The notes: generated from the sequence alone by a model not told the origin. DNA of 55,233 nucleotides from Parcubacteria bacterium C7867-006 (GCA_001189155.1 LFCP01000003.1:1-55233); one strand, 5' to 3'. Numbered from the stretch's first letter, positions 32,208 to 40,468 are shown. Numbers and translations: made by a program.

Positions 32208-34967
32208 ATGGCTATGGAAAGAAACCCTGAAGTACCAAATTTCTCAAGTCCGGAAGCAGAGATTGCTTTTTTGAGAGAAAAGATAGCTAGTAAAGAACTA
32301 GAACTTAGAGAGAAAAAAGTAGAGTTTAAAATTGACGATGTTGTAAGTGCAGAAATTAGTAGATACAAAAACACATTACCAAAAGAAGTTTTGGATGAGA
32401 CTTTTGCTTTATCAAAAACAGATATTGATTCAATAGTTCTAAATCTAGAGCCAGAAAAGCACGACGAGAGAATCAGTCAGCTTATGGGTCTTATGAACGA
32501 AAAGGGAATCAAAAATGCTATGTCTGTTTTGTACGAAATGAAAGATCCTCATCTAGAGGATGATTTTCATAGGTTTTTGGTTCAATATCTAAAGAAAGGC
32601 TACAACTCAAAAGGTATAGACGTATCTTCTAGAGAGTTTCGTGGATTGAATATGACTTTGTTTGAAGTTGTTCTACCAGAGGATGCCGATGATAGCGCAG
32701 AAAAGAAATCCAAAACTCTGAAAGAGGTCATCTCAAGTATGGAACAGTTTTTGGCTGGAATGTTATCTGTTACAACAAAAGATGATACAAAAAACTACAA
32801 AGAAAACTATATTGTTCTAGAGATAGCAAATGCAAACGGCAGTGATCAGTTTGTTTTCTATGTCGCGGTCCCAAATATGCATAGGGATTTGTTTGAAAAA
32901 CAGATTATTTCTGTTTTTCATAATGCAAAACTAACAGAAGCCACATCTGATTATAATATTTTTAATGAAGAGGGTATTTCTTTGGGCTCATACATAACAT
33001 CATCAGTAAATCCAATCTATCCGTTCAAAACATACGAGGCTTTTGATCACGATCCGTTAAATATAATACTCAACAGTTTTTCAAAAATAGAAAAAGACGG
33101 CGAGGGTGCAGCTATACAGATAGTTTTCGCTCCTAGAGGTGATTATTATAATAAAAAATATAACCTAGCTATTGAGAAAATAGAGAAGGGAGCTCCAACC
33201 AAAGATGCAATCAATCTTCCAGAGTCAATGACAGGAGCTTTTGTTAAAGAAATATCATCTATATTTAAACCAGTTAAAAAACAAGATGATTCAGCTGAGA
33301 AAAAAATAGACACAGAAGCTATAGAGAAAATAAAAAGAAAAACTTCTAGTGTTATTGTTGCAACAAACATAAGACTAATCGCCTCTGCTCAAAGCAGAAT
33401 CGATGCAGAGAGAATACTGCAGGCAGTAGAGTCTAGTTTCAACCAGTTTACAGACCCCGCTTCAAGTGGACTTAAAGTCGTTCGTTTGGAAAAGGGTAGT
33501 TTGGCCCAAATGTTTAGAGACTTTTCATTTAGAAGTTACAATCCAGATCAGAACCTACCACTGAACCTACATGAGTTTGCTTCTATAATACATTTCAACA
33601 ACACAACACTGGCTCCAACTCCTCAACTAAAACAAACACAGTCTGTTTCAGCTCCAGCTCCAGCGGGTATGCAAAAATCTGGAACACTTTTGGGTGTTAA
33701 CTCTTATAGAAACGTAGATACCGAGATATATATGACAGACGAGGACAGATTGAGACACCTATATACTATCGGTCAGACAGGTACTGGAAAAACTAGATTT
33801 CTAAAAAGTTTAATTATTCAGGATATCAAAGCCGGTCATGGCGCGTGTTTTATTGATCCACACGGAACTGATGTTTTGGATATTCTAGCTAACATTCCAC
33901 AAGAGAGATACAAAGACGTTATTTATTTTGATCCTAGTTATGTAGAGAGACCAATGGCTCTTAATATGCTCGAGTATGATAGAAATTATCCAGAGCAAAA
34001 AACTTTTGTTGTGAACGAACTTTTCAGTATATTCCAAAAACTATATGGAGCTGTACCAGAGTCACTCGGTCCTATGTTTGAACAGTATTTCCGAAATGCA
34101 ACAATGCTTGTGATAGAGGATCCTGACTCTGGCTGTACCTTGCTGGATGTTTCTCGCGTTATGACAAATAAAGAGTTTCGCAAAATGAAACTTGAAAAAT
34201 GTAAAAACCCAGTTGTTGTTCAGTTCTGGACAGAGGTTGCGGAAAAAGCTGGTGGGGAAGCATCACTCGCAAACATTGTTCCATACATCACATCAAAGTT
34301 TGATGTATTTCTTGCAAACGATATTATGCGACCTATCATTGCTCAAGAAAAATCATCTTTCAATTTCCGAGAGATAATGGATAACAAAAAAATCCTTTTG
34401 GTAAATCTATCAAAGGGAAGACTAGGAGATATCAACGCAAATCTTATCGGCCTCATACTAGTTGGGAAAATACTGATGGCCGCACTCTCTCGTGTAGATT
34501 CAGTTACTCCAGATTTTCCACCTTTCTATTTGTATATAGACGAGTTCCAAAACATAACAACAGACTCTATTGCGACTATTCTTTCTGAAGCACGAAAATA
34601 CAAACTGTCTCTCAATATCGCTCACCAGTTTATCGCACAATTACAAGAAAATATCCGTGATGCAGTTTTTGGAAACGTTGGATCTATTGTGGCTCACAGG
34701 GTTGGGGCAGAGGATGCAGAATATCTAGAGAAACAGTTTTCTCCAGAATTTACAGCAAAAGATATTATGAATATTGATAATTTGAACTCAATTGTAAAAA
34801 TGTTAGTTGATGGAAAACCTGCAAAAGCTTTCAATATGAAAGATGCACAACCACCAGTTGGAAATGGAGATATAGTAGAAAAATTAAAACAATTGTCTTT
34901 CTTAGAATACGGAGGGGACAGAAAAACAATAGAAGCTAATATTTTGAGTAAGTATAAACGCGCGTAG
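32208..34967 (+). CDS. VirD4/TraG-like conjugative-transfer family ATPase
   Basis: 919 residues. The N-terminal ~500 residues are helical and unusual, with an acidic stretch and a Pro-rich linker (TLAPTPQLKQTQSVSAPAPA). The C-terminal part is a RecA-type pump: Walker A GQTGTGKT (about residue 522), CFIDPHGTDVLDIL, Walker B YLYIDEFQNI (about 772) and AHQFIAQLQENIRDAVFGN with the TraG/VirD4 C-terminal signature. It would move DNA or protein, but no other secretion genes are visible nearby. TATAAT ends 8 nt before the ATG. Very common in Patescibacteria, from general knowledge. Confidence 0.85.
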   Translation: MAMERNPEVPNFSSPEAEIAFLREKIASKELELREKKVEFKIDDVVSAEISRYKNTLPKEVLDETFALSKTDIDSIVLNLEPEKHDERISQLMGLMNEKGIKNAMSVLYEMKDPHLEDDFHRFLVQYLKKGYNSKGIDVSSREFRGLNMTLFEVVLPEDADDSAEKKSKTLKEVISSMEQFLAGMLSVTTKDDTKNYKENYIVLEIANANGSDQFVFYVAVPNMHRDLFEKQIISVFHNAKLTEATSDYNIFNEEGISLGSYITSSVNPIYPFKTYEAFDHDPLNIILNSFSKIEKDGEGAAIQIVFAPRGDYYNKKYNLAIEKIEKGAPTKDAINLPESMTGAFVKEISSIFKPVKKQDDSAEKKIDTEAIEKIKRKTSSVIVATNIRLIASAQSRIDAERILQAVESSFNQFTDPASSGLKVVRLEKGSLAQMFRDFSFRSYNPDQNLPLNLHEFASIIHFNNTTLAPTPQLKQTQSVSAPAPAGMQKSGTLLGVNSYRNVDTEIYMTDEDRLRHLYTIGQTGTGKTRFLKSLIIQDIKAGHGACFIDPHGTDVLDILANIPQERYKDVIYFDPSYVERPMALNMLEYDRNYPEQKTFVVNELFSIFQKLYGAVPESLGPMFEQYFRNATMLVIEDPDSGCTLLDVSRVMTNKEFRKMKLEKCKNPVVVQFWTEVAEKAGGEASLANIVPYITSKFDVFLANDIMRPIIAQEKSSFNFREIMDNKKILLVNLSKGRLGDINANLIGLILVGKILMAALSRVDSVTPDFPPFYLYIDEFQNITTDSIATILSEARKYKLSLNIAHQFIAQLQENIRDAVFGNVGSIVAHRVGAEDAEYLEKQFSPEFTAKDIMNIDNLNSIVKMLVDGKPAKAFNMKDAQPPVGNGDIVEKLKQLSFLEYGGDRKTIEANILSKYKRA

Positions 34968-34993
34968 TTAAATAAAAATAAACACAAAGCGAA

Positions 34994-35021
34994 AGGCCCT
35001 CACACTATACGTGCGGGGCCT
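34994..35021 (-). terminator. terminator-like hairpin of the 58-residue cassette gene
   Basis: GGCCC/GGGCC stem with inner GCAC/GTGT pairs; on the minus strand a short T-containing run follows. A second inverted repeat (TGACAGT/ACTGTCA, 35028-35048) overlaps the stop codon. Confidence 0.6.
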
Positions 35022-35045
35022 GTGACATGACAGTAAACTTCACTG

Positions 35046-35222
35046 TCAGTCTTCGGGGTCGATGAGGATTTCTTCCATCCTCTCCTGAATCTCAACTTCG
35101 TGCTGAGATTCGAGCAGAGCCTCACGAGCGAGTCTTTCCTCCTCCTCGAGTCTACGGAGAAGGATTTGGGATGCTTCCTCATCTGAGAAAGTGTCCCCTG
35201 GACAGGATCTGTTGTGCGCCAT
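35046..35222 (-). CDS. 58-residue acidic helical protein (SD-type cassette)
   Basis: Reads MAHNRSCPGDTFSDEEASQ... with an LLRRLEEEERLAREALLE coiled-coil-like helix and an acidic end. A strong SD (AGGAGG) lies 5 nt before ATG, TATAAT at 35241-35246 gives the promoter, and a hairpin follows the stop. Too short for most gene callers. Family not recognised. GC-rich codons, unlike the flanking ATPase gene. Confidence 0.7.
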   Translation of the reverse strand: MAHNRSCPGDTFSDEEASQILLRRLEEEERLAREALLESQHEVEIQERMEEILIDPED

Positions 35223-35286
35223 CAACTCCTCCTAGCTACTATTATATAACACTATTTACATGATTGTCAAGTTATTTATCCACATA

Positions 35287-35319
35287 GCAAAAGAGCCGAC
35301 CTAGTTTCCCAAAGTCGGC
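35287..35319 (-). terminator. intrinsic terminator of the 70-residue cassette gene
   Basis: GCCGAC (35295-35300) pairs with GTCGGC (35314-35319); reading on the minus strand a TCTTTT run follows the stem. Confidence 0.8.
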
Positions 35320-35331
35320 CCTTGAAAGTTG

Positions 35332-35544
35332 TCATCGGCTTTTCACTCCTTTTTTGTTTCGGAGTTCCAAAGCTTCTTTTTTGATATTTTTTCTTACTTG
35401 TTCCCTCATTTCTCCAAAGAAACCAAAATGGTTTAGGCCTTCGTCGAGAATGGTTTCGAACAGGTTAGTGTCGGTGTTACCCTTCATCCTCTGCCTATCG
35501 TACTCGGAGTTTACCCACCGAGCCATTACGTGGTTTGTTTTCAT
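35332..35544 (-). CDS. 70-residue basic protein (SD-type cassette), unknown
   Basis: Begins MKTNHVMARWVNSEYDRQRM and ends in a Lys/Arg-rich helix (NKKGVKSR). Predicted soluble and mostly helical. An AGAGGA SD-like element lies about 9 nt before the ATG and a terminator follows. Not recognised; it could be a nucleic-acid-binding protein, but there is no direct evidence. Confidence 0.6.
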   Translation of the reverse strand: MKTNHVMARWVNSEYDRQRMKGNTDTNLFETILDEGLNHFGFFGEMREQVRKNIKKEALELRNKKGVKSR

Positions 35545-35610
35545 TAAAGAGTCCTCTTAAAATAGTCTAAAACTAATTTAATTTTTGTCTAGTATTTATA
35601 TAATTAATAC

Positions 35611-35656
35611 GAAAAAAGGGTTGGTGCTGCGTGGGAATTGCAGGCGACCAACCCTT
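35611..35656 (-). terminator. intrinsic terminator of the 72-residue cassette gene
   Basis: AAGGGTTGGT/ACCAACCCTT, a 10-bp perfect stem (35616-35625 with 35647-35656), followed on the minus strand by TTTTTTC. Strong terminator. Confidence 0.92.
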
Positions 35657-35672
35657 ATGTGCCGGATGTGTG

Positions 35673-35891
35673 TCATGAGGCTCTCCGCAGCGACAGGTGT
35701 TCTTCTTTTTCGCGAATAGTTCTGGCAACGTTTGCCACATCAATCCGCTTCTGGATGAATTCAGCATCAGTGAATTTCCCAGTACTGCGGATTTCTTCCT
35801 CGACGATTTTGGCTTTTTCGGTTGCACTCAAGTCGCCACCGGCCTTGATTCGTTCGAGAATCCGACGAGCGATTATTAAATCGTCATCCAT
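35673..35891 (-). CDS. 72-residue helical protein (SD-type cassette), unknown
   Basis: MDDDLIIARRILERIKAGG, then DLSATEKAKIVEEEIRSTG and a final helix; charged, soluble, predicted to be helical hairpins. A strong SD (GGAGG) and a TATAAT (35914-35919, minus) precede the gene, and the perfect terminator follows. The promoter begins only a few bases past the yqeY stop. Family not recognised. Confidence 0.7.
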   Translation of the reverse strand: MDDDLIIARRILERIKAGGDLSATEKAKIVEEEIRSTGKFTDAEFIQKRIDVANVARTIREKEEHLSLRRAS

Positions 35892-35921
35892 GACCTACCT
35901 CCTTCCTGGCTGTATTATATA

Positions 35922-36377
35922 TTATGCTAAAAGTTCGTCCACTACTGATTTTACAGTATCTCCATCTGCTTTTCCTTTTAAATCTTTCATAAGTGTTCCC
36001 ATAAACATTCCGGCTTTTGATTTATCTACTCCTCCCATTTCTTCCATTTTTGCTTTTGCTATTGTCATCACATCTTCCTTACTCATCATTGCAGGTAGAT
36101 ATGTTTCCAGTATTGCCAGTTCTGCTTTTTCATCTTCAGCAAGTTCTGGTCGTCCTCCTGTAACAAACTGTTCGATAGAATCTTTTCTTTGTTTTACAGC
36201 TCGTCTGATAACAGCTAGAGCATCCTCGTCAGATAGCTCATCCTGAGGCATTTTACCTAGTTTTACCAACTCATTTGTAAACGCAGAAGAAAGTCCTCGA
36301 ACAACACCAAGCTTTACTGTATCCTTGGCTTTCATAGCTTCTTTCATCTGCTCTTTTATATCTGTTTGTATTGTCAT
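35922..36377 (-). CDS. yqeY: YqeY/GatB-like protein
   Basis: 151 residues in the YqeY family: KEAMKAKDTVKLGVVRGLSSAF, ALAVIRRAVKQRKDSIEQF, LAILETYLPAMMSKEDV and the C-terminal helical domain MGTLMKDLKGKADGDTV. It resembles the tRNA-binding tail of GatB; role unclear, probably linked to aminoacyl-tRNA metabolism. TATAAT lies 4 nt before the ATG, closer than in most leaderless starts. It shares the 49-bp divergent region with rmuC. Confidence 0.92.
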   Translation of the reverse strand: MTIQTDIKEQMKEAMKAKDTVKLGVVRGLSSAFTNELVKLGKMPQDELSDEDALAVIRRAVKQRKDSIEQFVTGGRPELAEDEKAELAILETYLPAMMSKEDVMTIAKAKMEEMGGVDKSKAGMFMGTLMKDLKGKADGDTVKSVVDELLA

Positions 36378-36426
36378 AATAATTATAGATTACCACATTG
36401 AAACTTATTTTGGTAGAATTGCCTAT
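36378..36426. promoter_or_regulatory. divergent promoter region, yqeY / rmuC
   Basis: 49 bp between divergent starts. TATAAT ends 4 nt before the yqeY ATG (minus); TAGAAT ends 7 nt before the rmuC ATG (plus). Confidence 0.55.
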
Positions 36427-37470
36427 ATGAATATAACCATAGTAATAATTATCTTTTTGGCGTTTGTGGTTGGGGCGGGGATTGCATATTTACTTAGACC
36501 AAAACAAGAGACAAATGATACAGGTCTTAAACTTATACTCCAGCAGATAAATGAACTGAACAGGGTTGTAGATGCAAAGATAGGGGAGAGTACAAAAAGT
36601 ATGAACGAGTCGGTTCGTTCACAGTTGCGTGAATCAGGGGAACTCATACGAGAAGTTACAAAGGGACTAACAAAGCTGGATGAGACAAACAAACAAGTAG
36701 TTTCTTTTGCTGATCAACTTCAAAACCTTCAGGATATTTTAAAAAATCCAAAACAAAGAGGAATACTTGGTGAATATTACCTAGAAACACTACTGAAAAA
36801 TGTTCTCGCCCCAAGTCAGTACCAAATGCAGTACGCATTTAAAAACGGGGAGATTGTTGACTGTGTAGTTTTTGTAAAAGATAAAATTATACCCGTGGAT
36901 TCAAAGTTTTCACTGGAAAACTATAACCGAATGATAGAGACGAGTGACAAGACTGAAAAAGAAAGACTTGAGAAACTTTTTGTTAACGATCTTAAACTTC
37001 GTATTACAGAAACATCAAAATACATCAGACCAGAGGAGGGGACTATGGACTTTGCTTTTATGTTCATCCCTCACGAGGCTATTTACTACGACCTTCTCAT
37101 CAACAAAATCGGTGCAGTGACAGAGGAGACAGATAATCTTATTCAAAGAGCAGCTGGTAAATACAAAGTCATCATCGTTTCTCCGACATCTTTCCTGGCT
37201 TACCTCCAGACTGTCCTACAGGGCCTAAAAGCGATGCAAATAGAGGAGACTACAAAAGACATTATAAAAAGGGTTTCTGAGATTGGAACTCATTTAAAGA
37301 AGTATGAGGAGTATCACAACAAACTTGGAACTTCACTAGGTAATGTGGTTAGTCATTTTAACAACTCAAGCAAAGAGTTCAAAAAGATAGACAAAGACGT
37401 GGTGCGTATAACAGGGGAGTCAAACGGTTTTGAACCAGCACTTATCGATAAACCAGATAACGAGGAATAG
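36427..37470 (+). CDS. rmuC: RmuC-family protein
   Basis: 347 residues. An N-terminal transmembrane helix (4-24) is followed by a long coiled coil (about 30-105) and the RmuC catalytic-like domain with GILGEYYLETLLKN, DCVVFVKDKIIPVDSKFSLENY and MFIPHEAIYYDLL. It was first linked to inversion control at short repeats and has a nuclease-like fold. The ATG at 36427 follows TAGAAT by 7 nt; the open frame reaches back to 36325, but that part is antisense to yqeY. Confidence 0.92.
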   Translation: MNITIVIIIFLAFVVGAGIAYLLRPKQETNDTGLKLILQQINELNRVVDAKIGESTKSMNESVRSQLRESGELIREVTKGLTKLDETNKQVVSFADQLQNLQDILKNPKQRGILGEYYLETLLKNVLAPSQYQMQYAFKNGEIVDCVVFVKDKIIPVDSKFSLENYNRMIETSDKTEKERLEKLFVNDLKLRITETSKYIRPEEGTMDFAFMFIPHEAIYYDLLINKIGAVTEETDNLIQRAAGKYKVIIVSPTSFLAYLQTVLQGLKAMQIEETTKDIIKRVSEIGTHLKKYEEYHNKLGTSLGNVVSHFNNSSKEFKKIDKDVVRITGESNGFEPALIDKPDNEE

Positions 37471-37527
37471 AGCCGTAAAAGCTAAGGGGTTGCAATTTTA
37501 AGCCATTTTTTGTATATTACTAGGACT

Positions 37528-37845
37528 ATGGAATTCGCAGTAATACACACAGGTGGAAAGCAATACAAGGTCTCAAAAGGAGACTCTATTAAGATTGAGA
37601 AAATCAAGGGTGATTTCAAAGTAGGAGACAAGATTGTTTTTGACAAAGTGCTACTAGTTGAGGATGGAAAAGATACTAAAATCGGTACACCTTACATTGC
37701 TACTGGCAAAGTAGAGGCTACTCTAGAGGCTGTAGGACGAAACAAGACAGTTGAGGTTATAAAATACAAACAAAAGTCACGATACTTTAAGAAGAATGGT
37801 CATCGACAACCTTGGTTCAAAGTTAAGATAGCTGAAATTAAATAA
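37528..37845 (+). CDS. rplU: ribosomal protein bL21
   Basis: 105 residues: MEFAVIHTGGKQYKVSKGDS, DKIVFDKVLLVEDGKDTKIG and the C-terminal KYKQKSRYFKKNGHRQPWFK signature. It binds 23S rRNA. TATATT ends 9 nt before the ATG at 37528. Its usual partner rpmA lies 9 kb away on the other strand, so the rplU-rpmA operon is split. A bidirectional terminator follows. Confidence 0.97.
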   Translation: MEFAVIHTGGKQYKVSKGDSIKIEKIKGDFKVGDKIVFDKVLLVEDGKDTKIGTPYIATGKVEATLEAVGRNKTVEVIKYKQKSRYFKKNGHRQPWFKVKIAEIK

Positions 37846-37850
37846 TATAA

Positions 37851-37880
37851 AAAAGCGGGTCCATGTGGACCCGCTTTTTA
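37851..37880. terminator. bidirectional terminator, rplU / GNAT gene
   Basis: AAAAGCGGGTCC/GGACCCGCTTTT, a 12-bp stem with loop ATGT and T-runs on both strands. It terminates rplU from the left and the GNAT gene from the right. Confidence 0.95.
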
Positions 37881-37892
37881 TTGAAAGAACTT

Positions 37893-38471
37893 CTAACGAA
37901 CCTTGCCAGTCTTGCGGTAGTGGTTCCAGATTGGAAGCCACTCATCACGGAAGACCCCGAGAACAATCTTGTCGTGGAACTTACCATTCCGGAAGATATG
38001 CTTGCGGAGACGACCTTCAATTTTATACCCACAGTGTAGGCTGTACTGTAGACTACGTTTGTTGAAGGCAAACACATCGGAGCAGATCTTCCTCAGACCG
38101 AGCGTATTGAACGCATAGTCGAGGAGTATCATTTTTGCATCAGTACCATAACCCTTTCCCCAGTATTCGGTCTCACCAATGAGTGCACCGGTTGTACCGA
38201 TTCCGTTGCGCCAGTTGATTCCATGAATACCCATACTTCCGATGGGTTTACCATCCTTGGTTTCGATGACAAGAATGATGTTTTTGTCATCTTTACCAAG
38301 GTTTTCGTACCATGATTCCTCTTGTTTTTCTGTTTGAGGCAACATAGTCAAAAGAAACTGACGAACACGTGGGTCGTTGATCCATCTTGTGAAGTGGGGG
38401 ATATCAGATTTCTGCGCAGGGCGAAGGTTCACGATCTTGCCACTGAGAAAAACAACTCGATTCTCTTTCAT
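37893..38471 (-). CDS. GNAT acetyltransferase, RimJ/RimL-like (SD-type cassette)
   Basis: 192 residues. The GNAT core is visible: LRPAQKSDIPHFTRWINDPR, IGSMGIHGINWRNGIGTTGA, ETEYWGKGYGTDAKMILLDYAFN (acetyl-CoA loop) and LGLRKICSDVFAFNKRSLQYS. Such enzymes acetylate protein or drug amines; substrate unknown. A Shine-Dalgarno (AAGGAG) lies about 7 nt before the ATG, and codon use is GC-richer than nearby genes. A strong hairpin with a T-run sits between a short upstream ORF and this gene, so attenuation is possible. Confidence 0.85.
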   Translation of the reverse strand: MKENRVVFLSGKIVNLRPAQKSDIPHFTRWINDPRVRQFLLTMLPQTEKQEESWYENLGKDDKNIILVIETKDGKPIGSMGIHGINWRNGIGTTGALIGETEYWGKGYGTDAKMILLDYAFNTLGLRKICSDVFAFNKRSLQYSLHCGYKIEGRLRKHIFRNGKFHDKIVLGVFRDEWLPIWNHYRKTGKVR

Positions 38472-38484
38472 CTCCGGCTCCTTT

Positions 38485-38528
38485 TAAAGAACAAACAAAA
38501 CTGCTTCAGCGTTGTGCTGAAGCAGTTT
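38485..38528 (-). terminator. attenuator-like terminator upstream of the GNAT gene
   Basis: AAACTGCTTCAGC (38498-38510) pairs perfectly with GCTGAAGCAGTTT (38516-38528), loop GTTGT. On the minus strand it is followed by TTTTGTTTGTTCTTT and then the GNAT SD sequence. No other GNAT promoter is visible after the hairpin, so it may be an attenuator within the leader. Confidence 0.75.
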
Positions 38529-38558
38529 ATGTAACCCAATTTGTGAATGTTTTAGATT

Positions 38559-38636
38559 TTAAATTTGAGATGCATAGATTGTTCCAGCAGAAATAGGCCC
38601 GTAAGTCGCAACGGATCCTTTGAGTTCTGTATTCAT
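38559..38636 (-). CDS. possible 25-residue leader peptide ahead of the GNAT gene
   Basis: Reads MNTELKGSVATYGPISAGTI followed by five residues and a stop. It lies about 30 nt before the terminator hairpin on the GNAT strand. There is no strong SD, and an overlapping 39-codon ORF in another frame starts a few bases upstream, so the call is tentative. If real, ribosome stalling here could control the hairpin. Confidence 0.35.
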   Translation of the reverse strand: MNTELKGSVATYGPISAGTIYASQI

Positions 38637-38707
38637 TTGGATACATCTATGATTTTTCATAGTATTTTGATATTAACACATTTATAAAAATAATCAATAT
38701 AAAAGAA

Positions 38708-38732
38708 TTGGCGCCCCGTGGGGCGCCTTTTC
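38708..38732. terminator. GC-rich palindrome after the 60-residue cassette gene
   Basis: GGCGCCCC/GGGGCGCC, an 8-bp stem with a 2-nt spacer. T-run TTTT on the plus strand, weaker on the minus strand. Likely terminator of the minus-strand gene. Confidence 0.7.
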
Positions 38733-38740
38733 GTTGGTGG

Positions 38741-38923
38741 TTACCAACTCTGTCTGATGTCTTCTGGTTTCATGTTGACCAGAGCATCCAACAGAGCAGC
38801 TTCAGAGTCCACTACTCTAGTTCTGTAGTGCTTGATCTGGTCCTCTGTCTGCTGGATGGTCCAGCCGTGCCTCTCGGCAATCTCTCTGATCTTTCTTGCT
38901 CGAACTTCCGGACTGAGTTGCAT
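38741..38923 (-). CDS. 60-residue helical protein (SD-type cassette), unknown
   Basis: Starts MQLSPEVRARKIREIAERHG. An in-frame ATG 39 nt upstream exists, but the ATG at 38921-38923 has GGAGGGG right before it and is preferred. The protein is helical and charged, with the end NMKPEDIRQSW. Not recognised. GATAAT and TATAAAAT-like boxes lie upstream; a GC-rich terminator follows. Confidence 0.65.
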   Translation of the reverse strand: MQLSPEVRARKIREIAERHGWTIQQTEDQIKHYRTRVVDSEAALLDALVNMKPEDIRQSW

Positions 38924-38984
38924 AAGCCCCTCCGAATTAATATTATCGGTTTTAGTGGGCAATCTCCATATTTTATACTACAAG

Positions 38985-39596
38985 TTATTGTCTATTTTTC
39001 AAAGCGTTCTTTATTGTATCGCTATCAGAGTATTCAAGTTCTGTTCCTGTTGATAATCCTCGGCCGAGGGTGGATATTTTTATATTATTTTTTTCTGTGA
39101 GAGGTCTCAATATCTCTTCTAGGTAGGAGAGAGTGTTTTCACCTTCAGGGTTGTAACTCAAGGCAATTATTATTTCCTTTAATCCCTCTTTTATTTTTTT
39201 ATCAATATTTTCTAGGAGTTCTTTTTGACGAATTCTTTTTTCTGGAGTTTTTTCTAGTATTGGAACTGTTCCACCGAGAATAAAATAGTATCCATTATAA
39301 AAATGGGTTTTTTCAATATTTTCAAAATCTACATCGTGAGAAACTATCATCAAAAGTTTCTCGTCACGGTTTTTGTCTCTACAGGTTGGGCATGTTCCAG
39401 TTGTTGTGTTTGGAAAAAATCTAAAACAAGTATCACAAGAGTGGACGGTTGAGCGAACTTCTTTTATTAGCCCAGCTAAGTCATTTGCATATGCGGGGTT
39501 TCGGTTGAGTAAAAAATACACAAACCTTTTTGCTTGTCTCGGTCCGATTCCAGGAAACTCTTTGAAGAGTTCTATAAGTCTTTGAGTATTATCCAT
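38985..39596 (-). CDS. recR: recombination protein RecR
   Basis: 203 residues. The helix-hairpin-helix (ELFKEFPGIGPRQAKRFVYF) and the C4 zinc motif (CDTCFRFFPNTTTGTCPTC) are present, followed by the TOPRIM domain (LMIVSHDVDFENIEK, IALSYNPEGENTLSYL) and the C-terminal GRGLSTGTELEYSD. With RecO it loads RecA at gaps. Normal length. Confidence 0.96.
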   Translation of the reverse strand: MDNTQRLIELFKEFPGIGPRQAKRFVYFLLNRNPAYANDLAGLIKEVRSTVHSCDTCFRFFPNTTTGTCPTCRDKNRDEKLLMIVSHDVDFENIEKTHFYNGYYFILGGTVPILEKTPEKRIRQKELLENIDKKIKEGLKEIIIALSYNPEGENTLSYLEEILRPLTEKNNIKISTLGRGLSTGTELEYSDSDTIKNALKNRQ

Positions 39597-39688
39597 TTAG
39601 TACAATAGTATCAAAAATAGATTGCGAGTTAAACTATAGTTTACAATATTCTATAAATATGTTATAAAAATGGACGGAGGAAACAGGA

Positions 39689-40468
39689 ATGGCATCTCGC
39701 AATGTTCGTCGCGTCGTGAAGAGGCAGAAGAAGGGAAGCAGTGGTGGCGTAGTTTTCATCGCACTTGTTGTCTTGGGATTGATCTCCCTGGGCTACTATG
39801 TGCGAATGGCCCCATCGTCTACCGTCACCAGGCCTAGCGGTATGGTGGAGATGACAAAGTCGATGTCTGATGATTTCAAGGCAGACATCCAGGCAAAGTT
39901 CGCAGTTCAGGTGACGCAGATCGTCGCAGACACTCCGGACTCTCGTCTGCTTCCACCCGTCGTTCGACAGAAGGTCATCGACCTTGTTCGTAGGAATCAA
40001 GAGAGGCAGATAACCTTTGTCGTCGATGACCAGACATCCGGCGGCGACCCGTTCACTCTGATGGCGTGTATTTGCGACCAGAGCATTGTTGCAGAGAAAC
40101 GCCTAGGCAAACCTGGGATTGCAATACTCCCATGGGTCATGCAGTTTACAAAAAATCAGTCGAAGCTTCAGTCTATGACAAGCTTCGCGCTGACTCTATA
40201 CCACGAGTCACTCCATCTCGATCATTGGCCGCTTCCGAGCAACCCGACTCCTATTCAGGTTTTGGAGGAAGAAACTCGGGTGTATGTGCAGACAAGCCTT
40301 GAGGCAGTACGCCCAATGATCAAGAAAGGTTTGTGGGTCCCGTCTGATTTCGAGAGGATAGATAGGGTACTCCAGATCTGCGGAGACAACGCGGACTGTT
40401 CCCAGTTCAAAGCTCTCATGCTGAAACACAATCCTTTAGCAAGGAACACAAAGCCCGCTTCCACTTAA
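39689..40468 (+). CDS. membrane-anchored protein with HExxH motif (SD-type cassette)
   Basis: 259 residues. A basic N-terminus and one signal anchor (about 19-37) precede a soluble domain. Y171-HESLH-L177 forms a zinc-protease HExxH motif (H172, E173, H176), and a run of Glu residues at 193-195 could give a third ligand. No larger family recognised; Cys residues at about 127-129 (ACICD) and 215-240 may form disulfides. A GGAGG SD is 9-10 nt before ATG; the terminator arm overlaps the end of the gene. GC-rich codons. Confidence 0.7.
   Translation: MASRNVRRVVKRQKKGSSGGVVFIALVVLGLISLGYYVRMAPSSTVTRPSGMVEMTKSMSDDFKADIQAKFAVQVTQIVADTPDSRLLPPVVRQKVIDLVRRNQERQITFVVDDQTSGGDPFTLMACICDQSIVAEKRLGKPGIAILPWVMQFTKNQSKLQSMTSFALTLYHESLHLDHWPLPSNPTPIQVLEEETRVYVQTSLEAVRPMIKKGLWVPSDFERIDRVLQICGDNADCSQFKALMLKHNPLARNTKPAST

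Noticed and set aside
35638-36246. 202-codon plus-strand ORF over yqeY and a cassette
   Set aside because: Antisense to yqeY and to an SD cassette gene; Ser/Ile-rich shadow without motifs.
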